Assembly (NCBI GenBank): GCA_038503065.1
Contig: JBCAMK010000005.1
Coordinates: forward strand, 2,418,001-2,482,000
Length of the DNA: 64,000 bases
Direction of reading: 5' to 3'
Source of the DNA: Paragyromitra xinjiangensis
Lineage: Eukaryota; Ascomycota; Pezizomycetes; Pezizales; Discinaceae
The translations under genes were made by a program, and so were the position numbers. The notes beneath the pieces are model-generated. The model saw nothing but the letters and a program-made list of their open reading frames with translations, was not told where the DNA came from and ran no database searches. This document shows, one piece after another, positions 35,780 to 47,350 of this stretch. The first letter of the stretch is position 1. Each line of letters starts with the position of its first letter.

Positions 35780-35927
35780 CGTATGTTCTCAGTAAATTGG
35801 CTATCTCCAGTATCTCCGACAGCAGTGTAAGCCATTCTATGATCAAATGATGATCAGATAAGAATGAGATAAAGTCTGTGACTGTGGTCGGAGATACCGG
35901 GGATAGCCAATTTACCGAGAACATACG
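35780..35927. mobile_element. MITE-like inverted repeat with 41-bp arms
   Basis: The left arm (35780-35820) begins CGTATGTTCTCAGTAAATTG; the right arm (35887-35927), reverse-complemented, begins CGTATGTTCTCGGTAAATTG. Four of 41 positions differ, and the loop is about 66 bp. One base outside each arm there is a TA dinucleotide, consistent with a TA target site. No coding capacity and no second copy were seen here. The transcript would fold into a long hairpin. Confidence 0.65.
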
Positions 35928-38900
35928 ATAGGGGCACGAATCACTGGTAGGGCGCTGGAATAGCCCTGCAGGTTTAACAGTTGCTCGTGCAAAGCTACGA
36001 ACTGAGTATTATCGATTCTGCCGGCCAATCAATTGGCTGCGGAGTAAGTTGTCCTCTGGCAAGCATGATACTGAAGCAACGGCTGTGCGAAGTGCGAATA
36101 CGCACGATTACACAGTAACGTTCTGGGTATCAGATAAAGTGATATATGCTTCTTGGGGTATTTAGGAAGCAAAATATAGGGATAGGGAAGCGAATTGCTG
36201 CCTAGTTTGAGATCCATGGTACATTGAAAAAAAAGAAAAAGCAAAATGGGATAAATAATCATTAAAATTTTTTCTCATCGATATCGTTAACAAACTGCGA
36301 GCGACCCAGAAGGCCAAGTTAAACTAAGAAACGAGTTTCATTTCTCATGTTCCAGCTTGTTGAATTCGGAGGATTAGGGGCATGCTGACCGGAAGCATGG
36401 TCTTCCGGCTGCCAAGACCGTTCCAAACTCCTTGTCGATATAAAGATTCGCTACCATGTGTTCGATGGACTGATCACCCTCTCGCTTCAAAACAGTAAAA
36501 AAAACTCTGTAACAATATGTCTCTAGCCTCGTGGGACCAGGGATGTTGAGCGTTGTCCAGGCATCTAATATCATATAATATATTCCGGGATCGGTATCCC
36601 GTCCATAGATTAAACCTTCCACATCATTTTCTTAGCAGCTCATCGATTGATAATATTAACCAACCTCTAAGTAATGGGCACCAATCGCAGGCACAAGGCA
36701 CAGGCTTAGATCGGAACTCTCTATTTTTGCCCATATCCACCAACATCCGATACAAGACAATCCTAACCCTGTAGACATGTGCTGGGCCACCACGTATAGG
36801 CCGCGAGGCTCTGAAGCTAGGGTTTCTTAGCTGACGTGGGGCGTACGTGCGCTGTCGCGCGTTCTTGTTCTGTCTTTTCGTCATTCGCTTTATATTTGAC
36901 ATCTTTAGGATAGGTCCGGATCCGCTATCACTATAACTCTAGGTTAGCTAGACATGGGGGTATAGGAGGTTGAATGCCTGTTACCTGCTAAGATAGAAAC
37001 ACAAAGCAAGTTTGCTACCTTTCTCATGCTAATACTGGAGAGATGATAATGGTCACTCGTGATTGCGTCTATGGGTGCCCAGTCATCCCTTAGGATATAG
37101 CATGGTGAGCATTACTCAGGGGAAGGAAAGGATATTAGGGATTAATCATGTACACATTCACTTTCCTTCCATGAAAGGATAGATTCTCCAACCTGTATCG
37201 TGTTCCAGGGAGGGTCGTGAAGTGTTTAATGTCTTATGTAAAGTAATTATCAAAAGGAAATCACTGTATTGACACCATTACTTATCCCTATTATCAAGCT
37301 ATCCAAGTCATTGACACATGGCATGACCCTCACTGAGTAATAAATACCCCATGTTACTGTCCTGCTTAGTGCAGAGGCATCCCAGGAAACACCAAAGGTC
37401 CACGAACGTAACTATCATAGACTACCGCCACCGATCATTTATGCCGTAGGTACTCGCACATGGTGTTAAAAATCGGAAAACGTGCATGGCCTTTGCCATA
37501 CAAATTCGTATGAGGGCAGGGGTTGAAGCTTTGCGATTTTTACACCCATCCCCGAGTACATGTCAAGCCATCATTACCATACCTGAAAGTTGGGGCAAAC
37601 CTTCTAGCAAGCAACGAAACAAGGACTAGGACCAGGTTCTCGGCGGTCAGCGCAACTACAACTGTAGACATCCATTAGTTCCTTTAGGCCGGTGGAAACC
37701 GACCCTATCAGGTCACTTCGGGATTAGTTTCGGGGATATAAAAAGCAAAGCAGCGGATCGCGCGGTGCACATCACAGCTGAGATCGATGCAGATGGCCTA
37801 AAAAATTGCGTGGCATATTAAACTGAACCCTAGACGCAGAGGATTGTATATCCTGCGTTTTACATGCGTACAACGTCCCTGATCTACCATTAGCACAGCT
37901 TCCACCATGGGAGTACACAAAGTCAGTCGAGTCAACTCGATACGGGATGAGCCTGGTTTGTGCGGAGACTTGTATGCGTTAGAACCACCAATAGTTACAA
38001 GTAGCATCCTAGGTGCCAGTGAATATTTAGCTACATATTGCCCAAAGAGCATTGAAGATGGGGCTCTGTATGACGAATATCAATAAGTTTCACCTAGAAA
38101 GGGTACCCATGAATGTTAGGCTAGGTAGCCACCCCTAAAGTAGATGAAACTCCCGGGTAGATCGCATTAGATGTCACCATAGTTGGGATCAAGTTTTATA
38201 TGTTACCGCTAAGCATAGCCACTGGTATATTTATACTGCCTATCGATATCATATGCGTAGTTAGTCCACCATACAGGCAGCTATAGAGGCTCGTACGATT
38301 AACAAAATGCGACTTAACGTTCCAATCCAAGCCGCAGGTTAGGGTTAGCTTACATCCGCGGCGATTAATTCCGCTGAGGCACCCGGGTAAAGATATACCC
38401 GGAACTTTCCGTATATGCTCTAGGTATTCTGAGGGGGTGCTCTAGAATTGGCGATAAACTCTAGTACCCTGGAGTACAGCTCAGGGGTGGGAAAGGGCTG
38501 ACAAGAAAGCTCCATAATGTCCTTTTGGTATTTGTATGGGAAGCAAACCACCATTCTGGCAAGGATCATGATCAGTAGCCATTCACGAGGTGGTAGACAT
38601 TAACTCTATTGCTAGGTTTACACAGTATCAGATGGCAGCATAACAGATAAAGTAGAGGCACTGTATGGTTATGAAGCACAGACTCAGGTTCGTGGACCGC
38701 GGGAGATTAACTTGGCCAGAAAGTGTTAAGCTGCGCTGAGTAATTACCACTATGCTTTGCTACCGCCCCATGACACCCCCAGATTTCACCGAAGTTAGCG
38801 TAGAAACACGCATACCTAAGTCTCCACTCTACTTTCGTGAGATTTAATCCGTGCACTGAACGATGTGGGACGTTTACGCGTCGTTTGTTTCGCCACGCCT

Positions 38901-41900
38901 CTCGTGTTTGGTATGGTGGTAGCTACAGAGGACAACGCAAATATGGGAAGTAACGGTGGCGTAGAAGCCTCTGTCCTTAAAGTACAAACGGCGACTTCAC
39001 GATCATTGTAGAACACACCTCCCAGAATTAAGATCTCGCCTCATGCTCAACGGGGGCCTATCCCCATGGGGAGTCTTGCAATATACCTTTCTACATTCCC
39101 GAGAACCCCCAATGTCCGCATAGACTATTTTCAACTGTGCAAAAGAGCATGATCGTCAAAGTATGCAGTCTCTCCCCATCCCCAAAAGAGTGTTGTTGTC
39201 CCAACATCGTCAACCGTACGGTAATCTTAGGGGTAACCCGACACTATGGTAAATTGACAATAAAACTATCTTTAGACAAAATTTCCTCGTCAAGCACGAC
39301 TAAAAGTCTGTCTCCTGTAAAGCAATCTTCGTCGAAATCTGTGAAAACTTAATTTAGAGTTATGAGAGATGATGGTACTTTCCGTGTAGCGGGCCTGGTG
39401 TATGTCACTGAAGGTGGGTCAGTGATGTCCTAAAACGAACCAAAGAAAGTCCTAAAATAGTTAACCATACCCAAGCGTCTGTACTCCTATGCTAATTATG
39501 CGGTGATTTGCAGATTAGGAAAGGCACAGGCGGCGTCAAGTCTTTACCCCTAACTGATAACTGTTTTTTTCTTTCTTCAAGAACAATAGTTGATCGAAAG
39601 AGCGCACAAACTCGATACCTATCAATGTGGGTTTCACAAACTGATAAAGAAATATCTCATGCGAAAGCGTTGAACTTCGGAGCAATGACGGCGGGAGGGA
39701 TTTTTTTTTCCTTTCAAACTCCACCAGCGACCGATCTAAAGTATTCTTCCCGAATTGAAGCCGCAAGATAGGTGCCTCCTCGCTAAATAATACCTGTTGC
39801 TGGAATATGCATGTCGGCCAAACTTCGGTCAATAAAGCACCTGCTCCGGGTTCAGTTTCCCCCACAAGGTTATTGATTGGTCCATGGCTCAGGATTTACA
39901 AGGATCTACCGCTTTCCTTGGGCCAACATTGATAGCACGGATGTGAGCGATGGCCAGCTCACGTGGGATTTGCGTCGTACGAAGGAAGTGTGTACAGGGT
40001 TTAATTTTCACTAGAGCTTCAATGATAGGCTTCGTTGAGTGAAAATGCAGAGCACAGTTCGAAATAGGAGTGCACGGCATCTGATTGGGATAGTTACCGA
40101 GATACGGTCTTTGAGATTTTAGAGAACCAGATGTTGGTAGAGATCCTCATGCCGTTCCTGCGCTTCATTTGTTGCAAGCAATAATCGTAATACCGATCCT
40201 CTGGTTATTGCTAGTCGTCCCAAGGAACGATTGACATACCTGCGACTCAGGAAATGAGTTGTGAAAAAGAAATTTGGAACCTTAGGCTCTGCAAACTAAG
40301 CTTACTGTCCAGAGAACGTTGCTTCGAATACCCACAATTCAGGTCATGACATGTGAGGTGTTCACATAAAATTCTCTACACCGGGGCGTTTTGTCTAGCA
40401 TTTCCATTTTCTATCACCAGTGACAGCTTCACGACGGTGAGTTGGATGTAGATCACTAGTAAAGTACGCCTTAAGCCCTCTTCGGGTATCAAGTTGCGGG
40501 AAACCTCCTTGTCTAAATCCCAGAGAACTGGATCCGAGGTAGGCCCTTGTGACCATTGACAGTTTCATTATGTGCGAGTGTCAAAGACAATACAAACATC
40601 CAACAATACCGTCTCAAGGTAAGATTTACATCGTGAACATCACCCCAATGCTCGGATATCAACTTCGGTTGAGAATGCCTGCTCGCGGCTGTTGTCCGTA
40701 TTTCGGCATTTGATGTACTCAGGTACACGGAGATGGTGTTTGAATTTGTTGTATGTTTCAGCAACAATTTCACTGAGCTGCCACGAATTTCCTCGATGGT
40801 AAGTAGCCGCTTATGCTGGTCCGTTTGAGCTCTTGGTCATCAGACTTTGGGACATTCGGTGTAGCTTCCCCCGGGATTCTAGAGTACTGAATGCCGGTAT
40901 AGGTCCCGTTTTATCAGAAGTAAGAATCCGTGAACTACAAGCAAATGAAGTTTAACAGATACTCCCGGCACTTTCCCTATTCCCGGAGTAAGCCGCATAC
41001 AAGGGTGTTTGATACAGTTCAAGCTGGCCGAAATGATCTTCGGTGCCTAAACCAAGAGCCGTCGTCTATAGTTCAATTACGCCTATAGTTGGTATGCATA
41101 TTCCAGCCACAAAGAAGCTTCTTCGCGGCGCGCAACAAGGCGACCCTTGTATACTCGAGAGCCCTGAAAGTTGGGCTGCACCAGATGTTGAAACTCGAGT
41201 GGGCTGGATTAATTCGGAAGAATATATATGTTTCGGCCCCCGAGGCATTCTAGGATGCTTTCACTGCAGGCCAAATGTGGGCCAATGACCGACCGTGGGC
41301 AAAGAATCAATAGCCACGATGCTTTGTGACCCCCGCGTTTTAGATCTTTGAGAATTAGGGCGTAACCATTTGCTTTTTTCCTCAAAGCAACCGGTCTGGT
41401 AAGCTGTCGCGGTCAAAGCTGGGTGTCAGCCGGAGAACCTTGAGGGCCATCTCCTACACTCTGGGCGTTGGACGTAAGTGTGCTTCCGAGTGAGTTGGAA
41501 TGATCTGTGGATAGAAGTATAGTAATCAAGAAGTAAACATTTAAAGTTAGAAATCGACATGCAATGTCTAGGATCCATTCTTCAGCAACAAAACGTAAGA
41601 CCAGGTATCCTAGGTGACGAAAAGGCTTCAGCACCGTGGATGAGAGACAAGCCAATTTATTCCCCCGCTTTCATGCTTTTAGGCTCCTTCATTATGGTGT
41701 TGGAATATCCCCACGGCTGGAATTTCCGATAGCTTGAGGTGGAGCTTCTTCAGGCTGTTCGTAACATCAAGTCCATGTGTGTGTGCTTCCAGCAAGATGG
41801 TTCAGCCGTCGTGGCTTGTGTTTCCAAGCCGAGATACCTGTAAGCAATTATCAAGCATGGAGGGCGATAGGAATAAGCAATTGGAGACATGCATAGAAGG

Positions 41901-42929
41901 CGACGTAGAAGAAGGCTAGAATGGAGGTTCACTCGGCTTTTTTTTCTTTTGGTGCTTTGTTGGTGGGTTTCACTTTCGTTTAAATTTTGGCTGAACCCGT
42001 CTGATAGGCTCCCGACGCCAAAACAAATATTGAAGACTGCAACATAACGGTTAAAACCTGGGCGGAGAACATATATTTCCTAAATGATGAAGAGCGTGAG
42101 GGATCTAGATTCTGATCCCAGGAAAAGATACATAAGAGGCGGGAAGTTGCCCAATGGGTCTTCGGTTCATACATGCATCCTCTGTCTCCGCTGGTTCGTT
42201 TCCCGCTTAGTGTGGTAGCACTGCCACCGACGGCCGGGGAGAAACGATGCCCCTTGAGAACCTGGAATTGAAGTTTTCCCCTTGTTTTTTTTTTTTGCGG
42301 CGAGACTTGTGATGTCATCCTGGTATTCGGTACTGATGATCGGTAATGTAATTCGGCATCTCGACATTATGTGCTGTTTGGTGCGCATCAAGCACGCGCA
42401 ATCGAGTTGATTGAATAGTGGTTCACTTCTATGGTTCACTTGGAGCACGCCTTGAATTTTTTCATTTTTTCGGCGAAAGATGGCTGAATAGGCTGTAAAG
42501 ACGGCTCTTTCATCGTGAATACAAGCATCGTCCTTCTAGAATCCCCACAAAAAAGCCTAAGCTTTTTATCGGTCTGTGATAAATGTTTACATGTCATAGG
42601 GAGTTCGATTTATATGTCTCTGCGAGACATCATTCATACGTGCTGTATCGGAGGTTCCCCTTATCAGCAAAAAGATCGAATTACCGAGATGCCGATAGGA
42701 TTTCCGGGAGTGGTTAACGTTCCTTTTGGCCGGAATCTGAGCTTCCTGTCTTAGGAGACGTCGATTCCGGATCGCACACGCTCAGTCGGAGGTAAAAAAA
42801 ACTCTTCTCTCGCTTCTTTCGCGTTCGACGGAAGCGTCCTTTTCTCGGGTGGCACGGCAAGCGCCGTGTTGCAACGCTCCCTTTCTTTTGCTTGCCTGAA
42901 TCTGTGCCATGGAAGCATCAGCAAGCAGT
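35928..42929. other. Large gene-poor region
   Basis: About 7 kb without a gene that I can support. The frames are short and unlinked (for example 36374-36622 minus and 39508-39771 plus) and carry no recognisable motif. A weak inverted repeat of about 13 bp (GGTGTTAAAAATCG against GCGATTTTTACACC) spans about 37462-37548. No transposase, reverse transcriptase, rRNA or tRNA was recognised. Old degraded transposon sequence is possible, but nothing shows it directly. Confidence 0.45.
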
Positions 42930-43026
42930 AAGAAACGAAGGAAAAGAGGGAAAAACAAAGAGAAAAGAAAAAAGAAAAGAAAATAAGAGGAAAAAGGAAG
43001 CAAAGAAAAAAAAGAAAGAGGAAAAA
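42930..43026. repeat. Polypurine tract (A/G run)
   Basis: About 97 nt consist almost only of A and G, mainly AAAG and AAAGG words, with few interruptions. Frames across it give Lys/Arg/Glu-rich nonsense on one strand and Phe/Leu/Ser-rich nonsense on the other, so it is not taken as coding. Confidence 0.7.
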
Positions 43027-43406
43027 TTCGGATGGCAGATTTCGCCACTTGACGACATGAGAAGCATGAGCGACAGGCAAAGAAGTGAGACACAGATACC
43101 TATGTACTCTACACGATTTGGGCATATTGCAGGCTGTCAAAAGGACTTCCTCGCTGTCGTCGTAGTCGTCGTCGATGCTATGCACTCAATCCCTCGATAC
43201 CGTGAACACACATACATGTTACATCCGTACCACTACATACCGAGGGTCCCGTTTGTAGTTGTCCCAGGCTTAAATTTGGTCTGATACGGGTTGGATATTT
43301 AGAAATGGTTAGTAGCGGGGCAGCCTCAAACTTGGTGTATCTACCAGGTCTAGTGCTTTTAGGGAAGAAAATCGACCTTGATGACAGCTATCGACCCGTT
43401 TGACCA

Positions 43407-43491
43407 TGGATGATGGGCGGATGGATGGATAAGTGGATGGGTGGATGGGTGGATAGATGGAAGAACGGATGGGGGTGGATAGACGGGTAGA
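43407..43491. repeat. GGAT tetranucleotide microsatellite
   Basis: Imperfect GGAT repeats (GGATGGAT, GTGGATGG, GGTGGATAGATGG) run for about 85 nt. It probably varies in length between isolates. It is about 1.4 kb upstream of the start codon chosen for the Zn2Cys6 gene. Confidence 0.75.
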
Positions 43492-44866
43492 TGTTTCCAA
43501 TAATAATGACCAGAGGAGAGAACGCGTAGCACTCGCCATGCTCTCTGCCTCTCGATTTCTATCTCTCTTTCTTTTCTTCTGGTCTTCCCCACATTGTTTT
43601 GCCGATGGGGCTCGTCGTCTATCATCGCTTCTATTTCAAACAGATTATCAATCCGGGGCTTAGAAACAACGCAGAGTACGTACAAGCGGGACTTGTCACT
43701 TGGGGTAACGGCTACCGTTGTATCCTTGTGTGAATCCCAGGGACCATTGCAGGGCCAGGGGTCTCTGTCGGGTTTGTGCCGCCACGTTATTTCGTGCGGC
43801 AGTCTCCATATGGATTTTGACTGAGCCCTGGGACGAGGGAGCAGGGAGGAACAGGCGGGGGGGAGGGGGTTCACATTTACATGTACGTTCGGAGGATATC
43901 TGTTTTGAGGGTAACAAGGGGGGATATTAATTAATAGAAACAATTAAGTGTTATTTGTGGTATTTGGGACGAGGGGTTCTTTATCTTTTTATTTCCTCCT
44001 TCCCTGCATATGAGCCTTGATAGCTATCTGGGAGACTTTCTTGCTAACATTTTCATCTCTCCTCAGATGAAGAGAGGGGCAAACAGCTCCTGATGGATCA
44101 GATCAGACATGGATGGCTTGGAGTTACACGGCAGACTGCAACTACAACCGATTCTCCGCGAGACATACCCACTGACAGCCAATCAAATTCCCTAATTGGC
44201 TTTTATGGTGGAGCACAAAGCGGCTTGTACGCCCCCAGCTGCTCTTCGCTCTGCTTGGACCCACCACCTCGCATGTCGTGCATGAGATTGGTAGCAGTGG
44301 TAAGTGGTGGAGGATGGAGGATAGCAATTAGTGGTGGTGAGGGAAGAGAGTGTCTGGATTCTGCAGAGAGACGCTTCTGCTTCTGCTTCTGCTGAGTATT
44401 CGCAGAGACGGCCAGGCACAAACAGAGATAGAGTGTGGTAAGTGATCACACACCCTCCCTGCCCTGTTTATTCAACAGTGAGGATCTATGCAAAATTCCT
44501 CACACACAAGCTAAGACTCTTCGAGACAGACGACAGACGACATGCATCATCGGCCACCATTACGACCTCCTCCTCTTCCTCCTCTTCCTCCTTTGCTACT
44601 TCTCCCTCCTTCGCCGCCTGCCAGGGTTGGCTGACTTACCTCTCTTGATGAGATTCGTCCCTCCCTCGGTGCCTTCTTATACGCCAATTCTGCCCACGCC
44701 GTTTTCACTCGAAGACTGTCCATCATCTACTGCCCCTCAAATAAGAGTGCGATTCCCCCCAACAACTCTTCATCCCCCCCCGCATCCACACGCTAAGCAA
44801 CATAAACTAGACTATAGTCCTATCCGTAATTCATCCGGTGGATTAACCTGTCCGCCTTTATCACCG
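43492..44866. other. 5' region of the Zn2Cys6 gene
   Basis: This stretch contains a run of CCTCCT/CTTCCT words at about 44567-44600, typical of fungal promoters and leaders. An open frame continues upstream of the chosen start at 44867 as far as 44435, with further in-frame ATGs at 44435 and 44648, so the leader or the N-terminus may be longer than annotated. Confidence 0.45.
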
Positions 44867-47350
44867 ATGACCACCAGTCCGCAAGCAATGAAGCGGCCAT
44901 ACGATGACGGCAGCGACGCTTCAAACTTTACAGAAACTCAAACCAAGAAAGGACGGCCTTCATCTAATGCCGGCTCTCCTAGTACCCAAGTTCCATCAAT
45001 ATTCACCGACCCCACGGGAAAGGCTTGCCGTATCCCCACAATCTCTCGCAAAGTTCGTGCCTGTTCTGCGTGTAAGAAACAGAAGATTCGATGTGACTTC
45101 GAAGATGGTGAATCCACGTGTGTGCGTTGTAAGAAGATGAAGCTGGAGTGCGTTGTCAACAGGAGTCTCCAAACAATTCTGGACGAAGACGTAGAGTAAT
45201 TCCTTCTTTCCTCTGTATTCTCCCATCGTTTTTCATGTTTTTGACGATTATTGTCGTAGGTGGAAGCATCAGATGAGGGAAGACACCAATCAACTGCAGC
45301 GTGCCGTGGAGGACATCCTGCATAATATGGGCTTGCGGTCGTTACAAGAGTATAACTCTGGTGCTGCTTCCCCCACAGTTTCAACAACCTCAACAGAGCC
45401 TATGACCGCTGCGGCACATCACCCGCCGACTAGATTGCCGTTGGGGAGGATAAAAGTGGAAACCGATGAAATGCACGGGGGAGGACTGGGGCGTGGGATG
45501 ATGGTGGATGACCGTCGGGAAAACCATATTACGGAAAGAGAAGGTTCGCAGGAACCACATGATCATGTGGGAAGCACACTGGTGTCGAATCCTATGGGAT
45601 CTCTCTACGAGGTGACCAAGTTTCGTGGCTTGAGGACCTCGAGGCCTGGGTATCGGCATGAGATGGACGCTGATTTTATATCGCGAAATGTGATTAGTCA
45701 CACTGAGGGCGAAGAGCTTTTTAAAATGTATGCACCGATAGAACTGCAGGATGAGACTTGGACGCTCTTCTAACAAAATGTAGATTTCGCGATTCTCTCA
45801 ATCACTACCTGTACGGCATCGCCTTAACTCATGACAACCTAGAATCCGTGAGATCGTCATCATGTCTCCTTTCTGCTGCAATTTTTACCGTAGCGTCGCT
45901 TCACCTTCCGCAACATCACCATCTTTTCCCAAAATGTTGTGCGGAGTTTCTTAACCTCGTATCTTCCTCTATGTTTGATCGACGCCACCGACTGGATGAT
46001 GTCCGGGCGCTCTGTATCGGGGCTTTCTGGCTGGCAGACCTTTCATGGAAGTTGTCGGGCCATGCTGTCCGGATAGCAACTGAACTTGGAATCCACCAGT
46101 CGTTTAGGAAAGCTCTTGCGGGATCTCCAGAACATTTCGAACGCGCACGATTGTGGTATTTGCTTTATGTATGCGACCACCATTTCTCGATCGCATATGG
46201 AAGGCCTCCAGTCATCCACGATCACGAGCCTATGCGAGAATGGGAGCTGTTTGTGAGCAGTACTCAGGCCATTGAGGGTGATAGTCGAGTTTGCAGTCAA
46301 GTTTCGTTGTTTGTCGTTCTAACGCGAGTCTACAATTGCTATGAGGCGGAGTCGGAGAAGGAAATATCGGACGAAGACCTTGAGAATTTGGCCGCATTCA
46401 ACGAACAGTTGGATCAGTGGCGCACGAGGTGGACAAACAAGCTAGGTATACTGTCTAGCCGGTATGACGGCGACTATCAGACCTCTAATCAAGATCAAAC
46501 AGGGCGCAATGATTTTGTCGGGGACTACCCAAACCAAGGGGTTGACCTTCACTACAACTTTGCTAAACTTCAAGTTAATTCGTTATCCCTCCGTGCTGCA
46601 ACTCCATCAACAATAAACAATCCTTCGTCACTCCGCAAGGAGCATGCCAACATAGCAATCAATTCCGCCTTCTCCGTGCTTTCCATTGTTCTTGATAACC
46701 ACGACATTCGAGATTCTCTTGTCGGTGTTCCCCTCTACGTCACCACCATGATCGCCTTCGCTGCGGTATTCCTCCTCAAGGTAACCGCTCGCTGGCGGGG
46801 TATTGGGTTTTCCCCGATGCGCCCGGAGCAGGTGTGGAAGCAGGTAGAACGTGTCATCACCATGCTGAGGGATAAAGAAGCTGGCGAGCAGCATATAATC
46901 CACCACGTCGCCGCTGGTCTTGAAAAGATGCACCGAAAGTGTGTTGAACTGGCAAACTCGAGTAGTCCCTTTGATGATTCCCGACTGTGGGATAATACAT
47001 ACCAAACAACACAACCCCACCACCCTCCGCATGTACAGCATGTTGATTCGAGGATGAGAGAAAGCATGCCTCAGTACCAGATGGCCCCAGGTGCACCTGT
47101 TCATGGCCAAAATCCTATTTATATTCATCAGCAACACCAGCAACATCACGGGTATCCCTCCCAGCCATCTCATATGGGCCCTCCATCTGCCCCACTCTCT
47201 GCCCCCCCTTCTGCCCCACAATCGGCAGGAAGTACACCAGAGGCAATGTATTCCCAGGCGCTGGGACAGCAAATGTATGAGGTCAATGGCCAGTACTTTC
47301 CCATCCATATGGGAATATTCGATTTTTTGTCACCGCAACTGCCATATTAG
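44867..47350 (+). CDS. Zn2Cys6 fungal transcription factor
   Basis: This is a nuclear DNA-binding regulator. Exons 44867-45195, 45260-45727 and 45784-47350 join in phase to 787 aa. The zinc cluster at residues 66-95 fits C-x2-C-x6-C-x8-C-x2-C-x6-C: CSACKKQKIRC, then CVRCKKMKLEC. It is followed by a linker and a short helix (TNQLQRAVEDILHNMGL) that could dimerise. The middle homology (fungal_trans) region follows with LNHYLYGIALTHDNLESVRS, LGIHQSF and FERARLWYLLYVCDHHF (about 265-420). The C-terminus is rich in Gln, His, Pro and Ser, a possible activation region. Starts at 44435 and 44648 are open in frame; 44867 is chosen because the protein-like composition begins there. Target genes are unknown. 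The nearest genes are several kb away. Confidence 0.87.

Noticed and set aside
37462..37548. A weak inverted repeat (GGTGTTAAAAATCG against GCGATTTTTACACC) as another MITE.
   Set aside because: The arms are only about 13 bp with an indel, there is no clear target-site duplication and no second copy.
38338..38350. TTAGGG-like words here, and similar ones near 4866, 12689, 19826 and 56128, as interstitial telomere repeats.
   Set aside because: Each has at most one and a half units, as expected by chance; no tandem array exists.
42282..42297. A T-run as a retrotransposon poly(A) tail on the minus strand.
   Set aside because: No element body, target duplication or reverse-transcriptase scrap lies next to it.
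44435..44866. N-terminal extension of the Zn2Cys6 protein to the first in-frame ATG.
   Set aside because: The extension reads as a C/T-rich leader (Leu, Phe, Pro runs) with no protein-like conservation. It cannot be excluded without transcript data.
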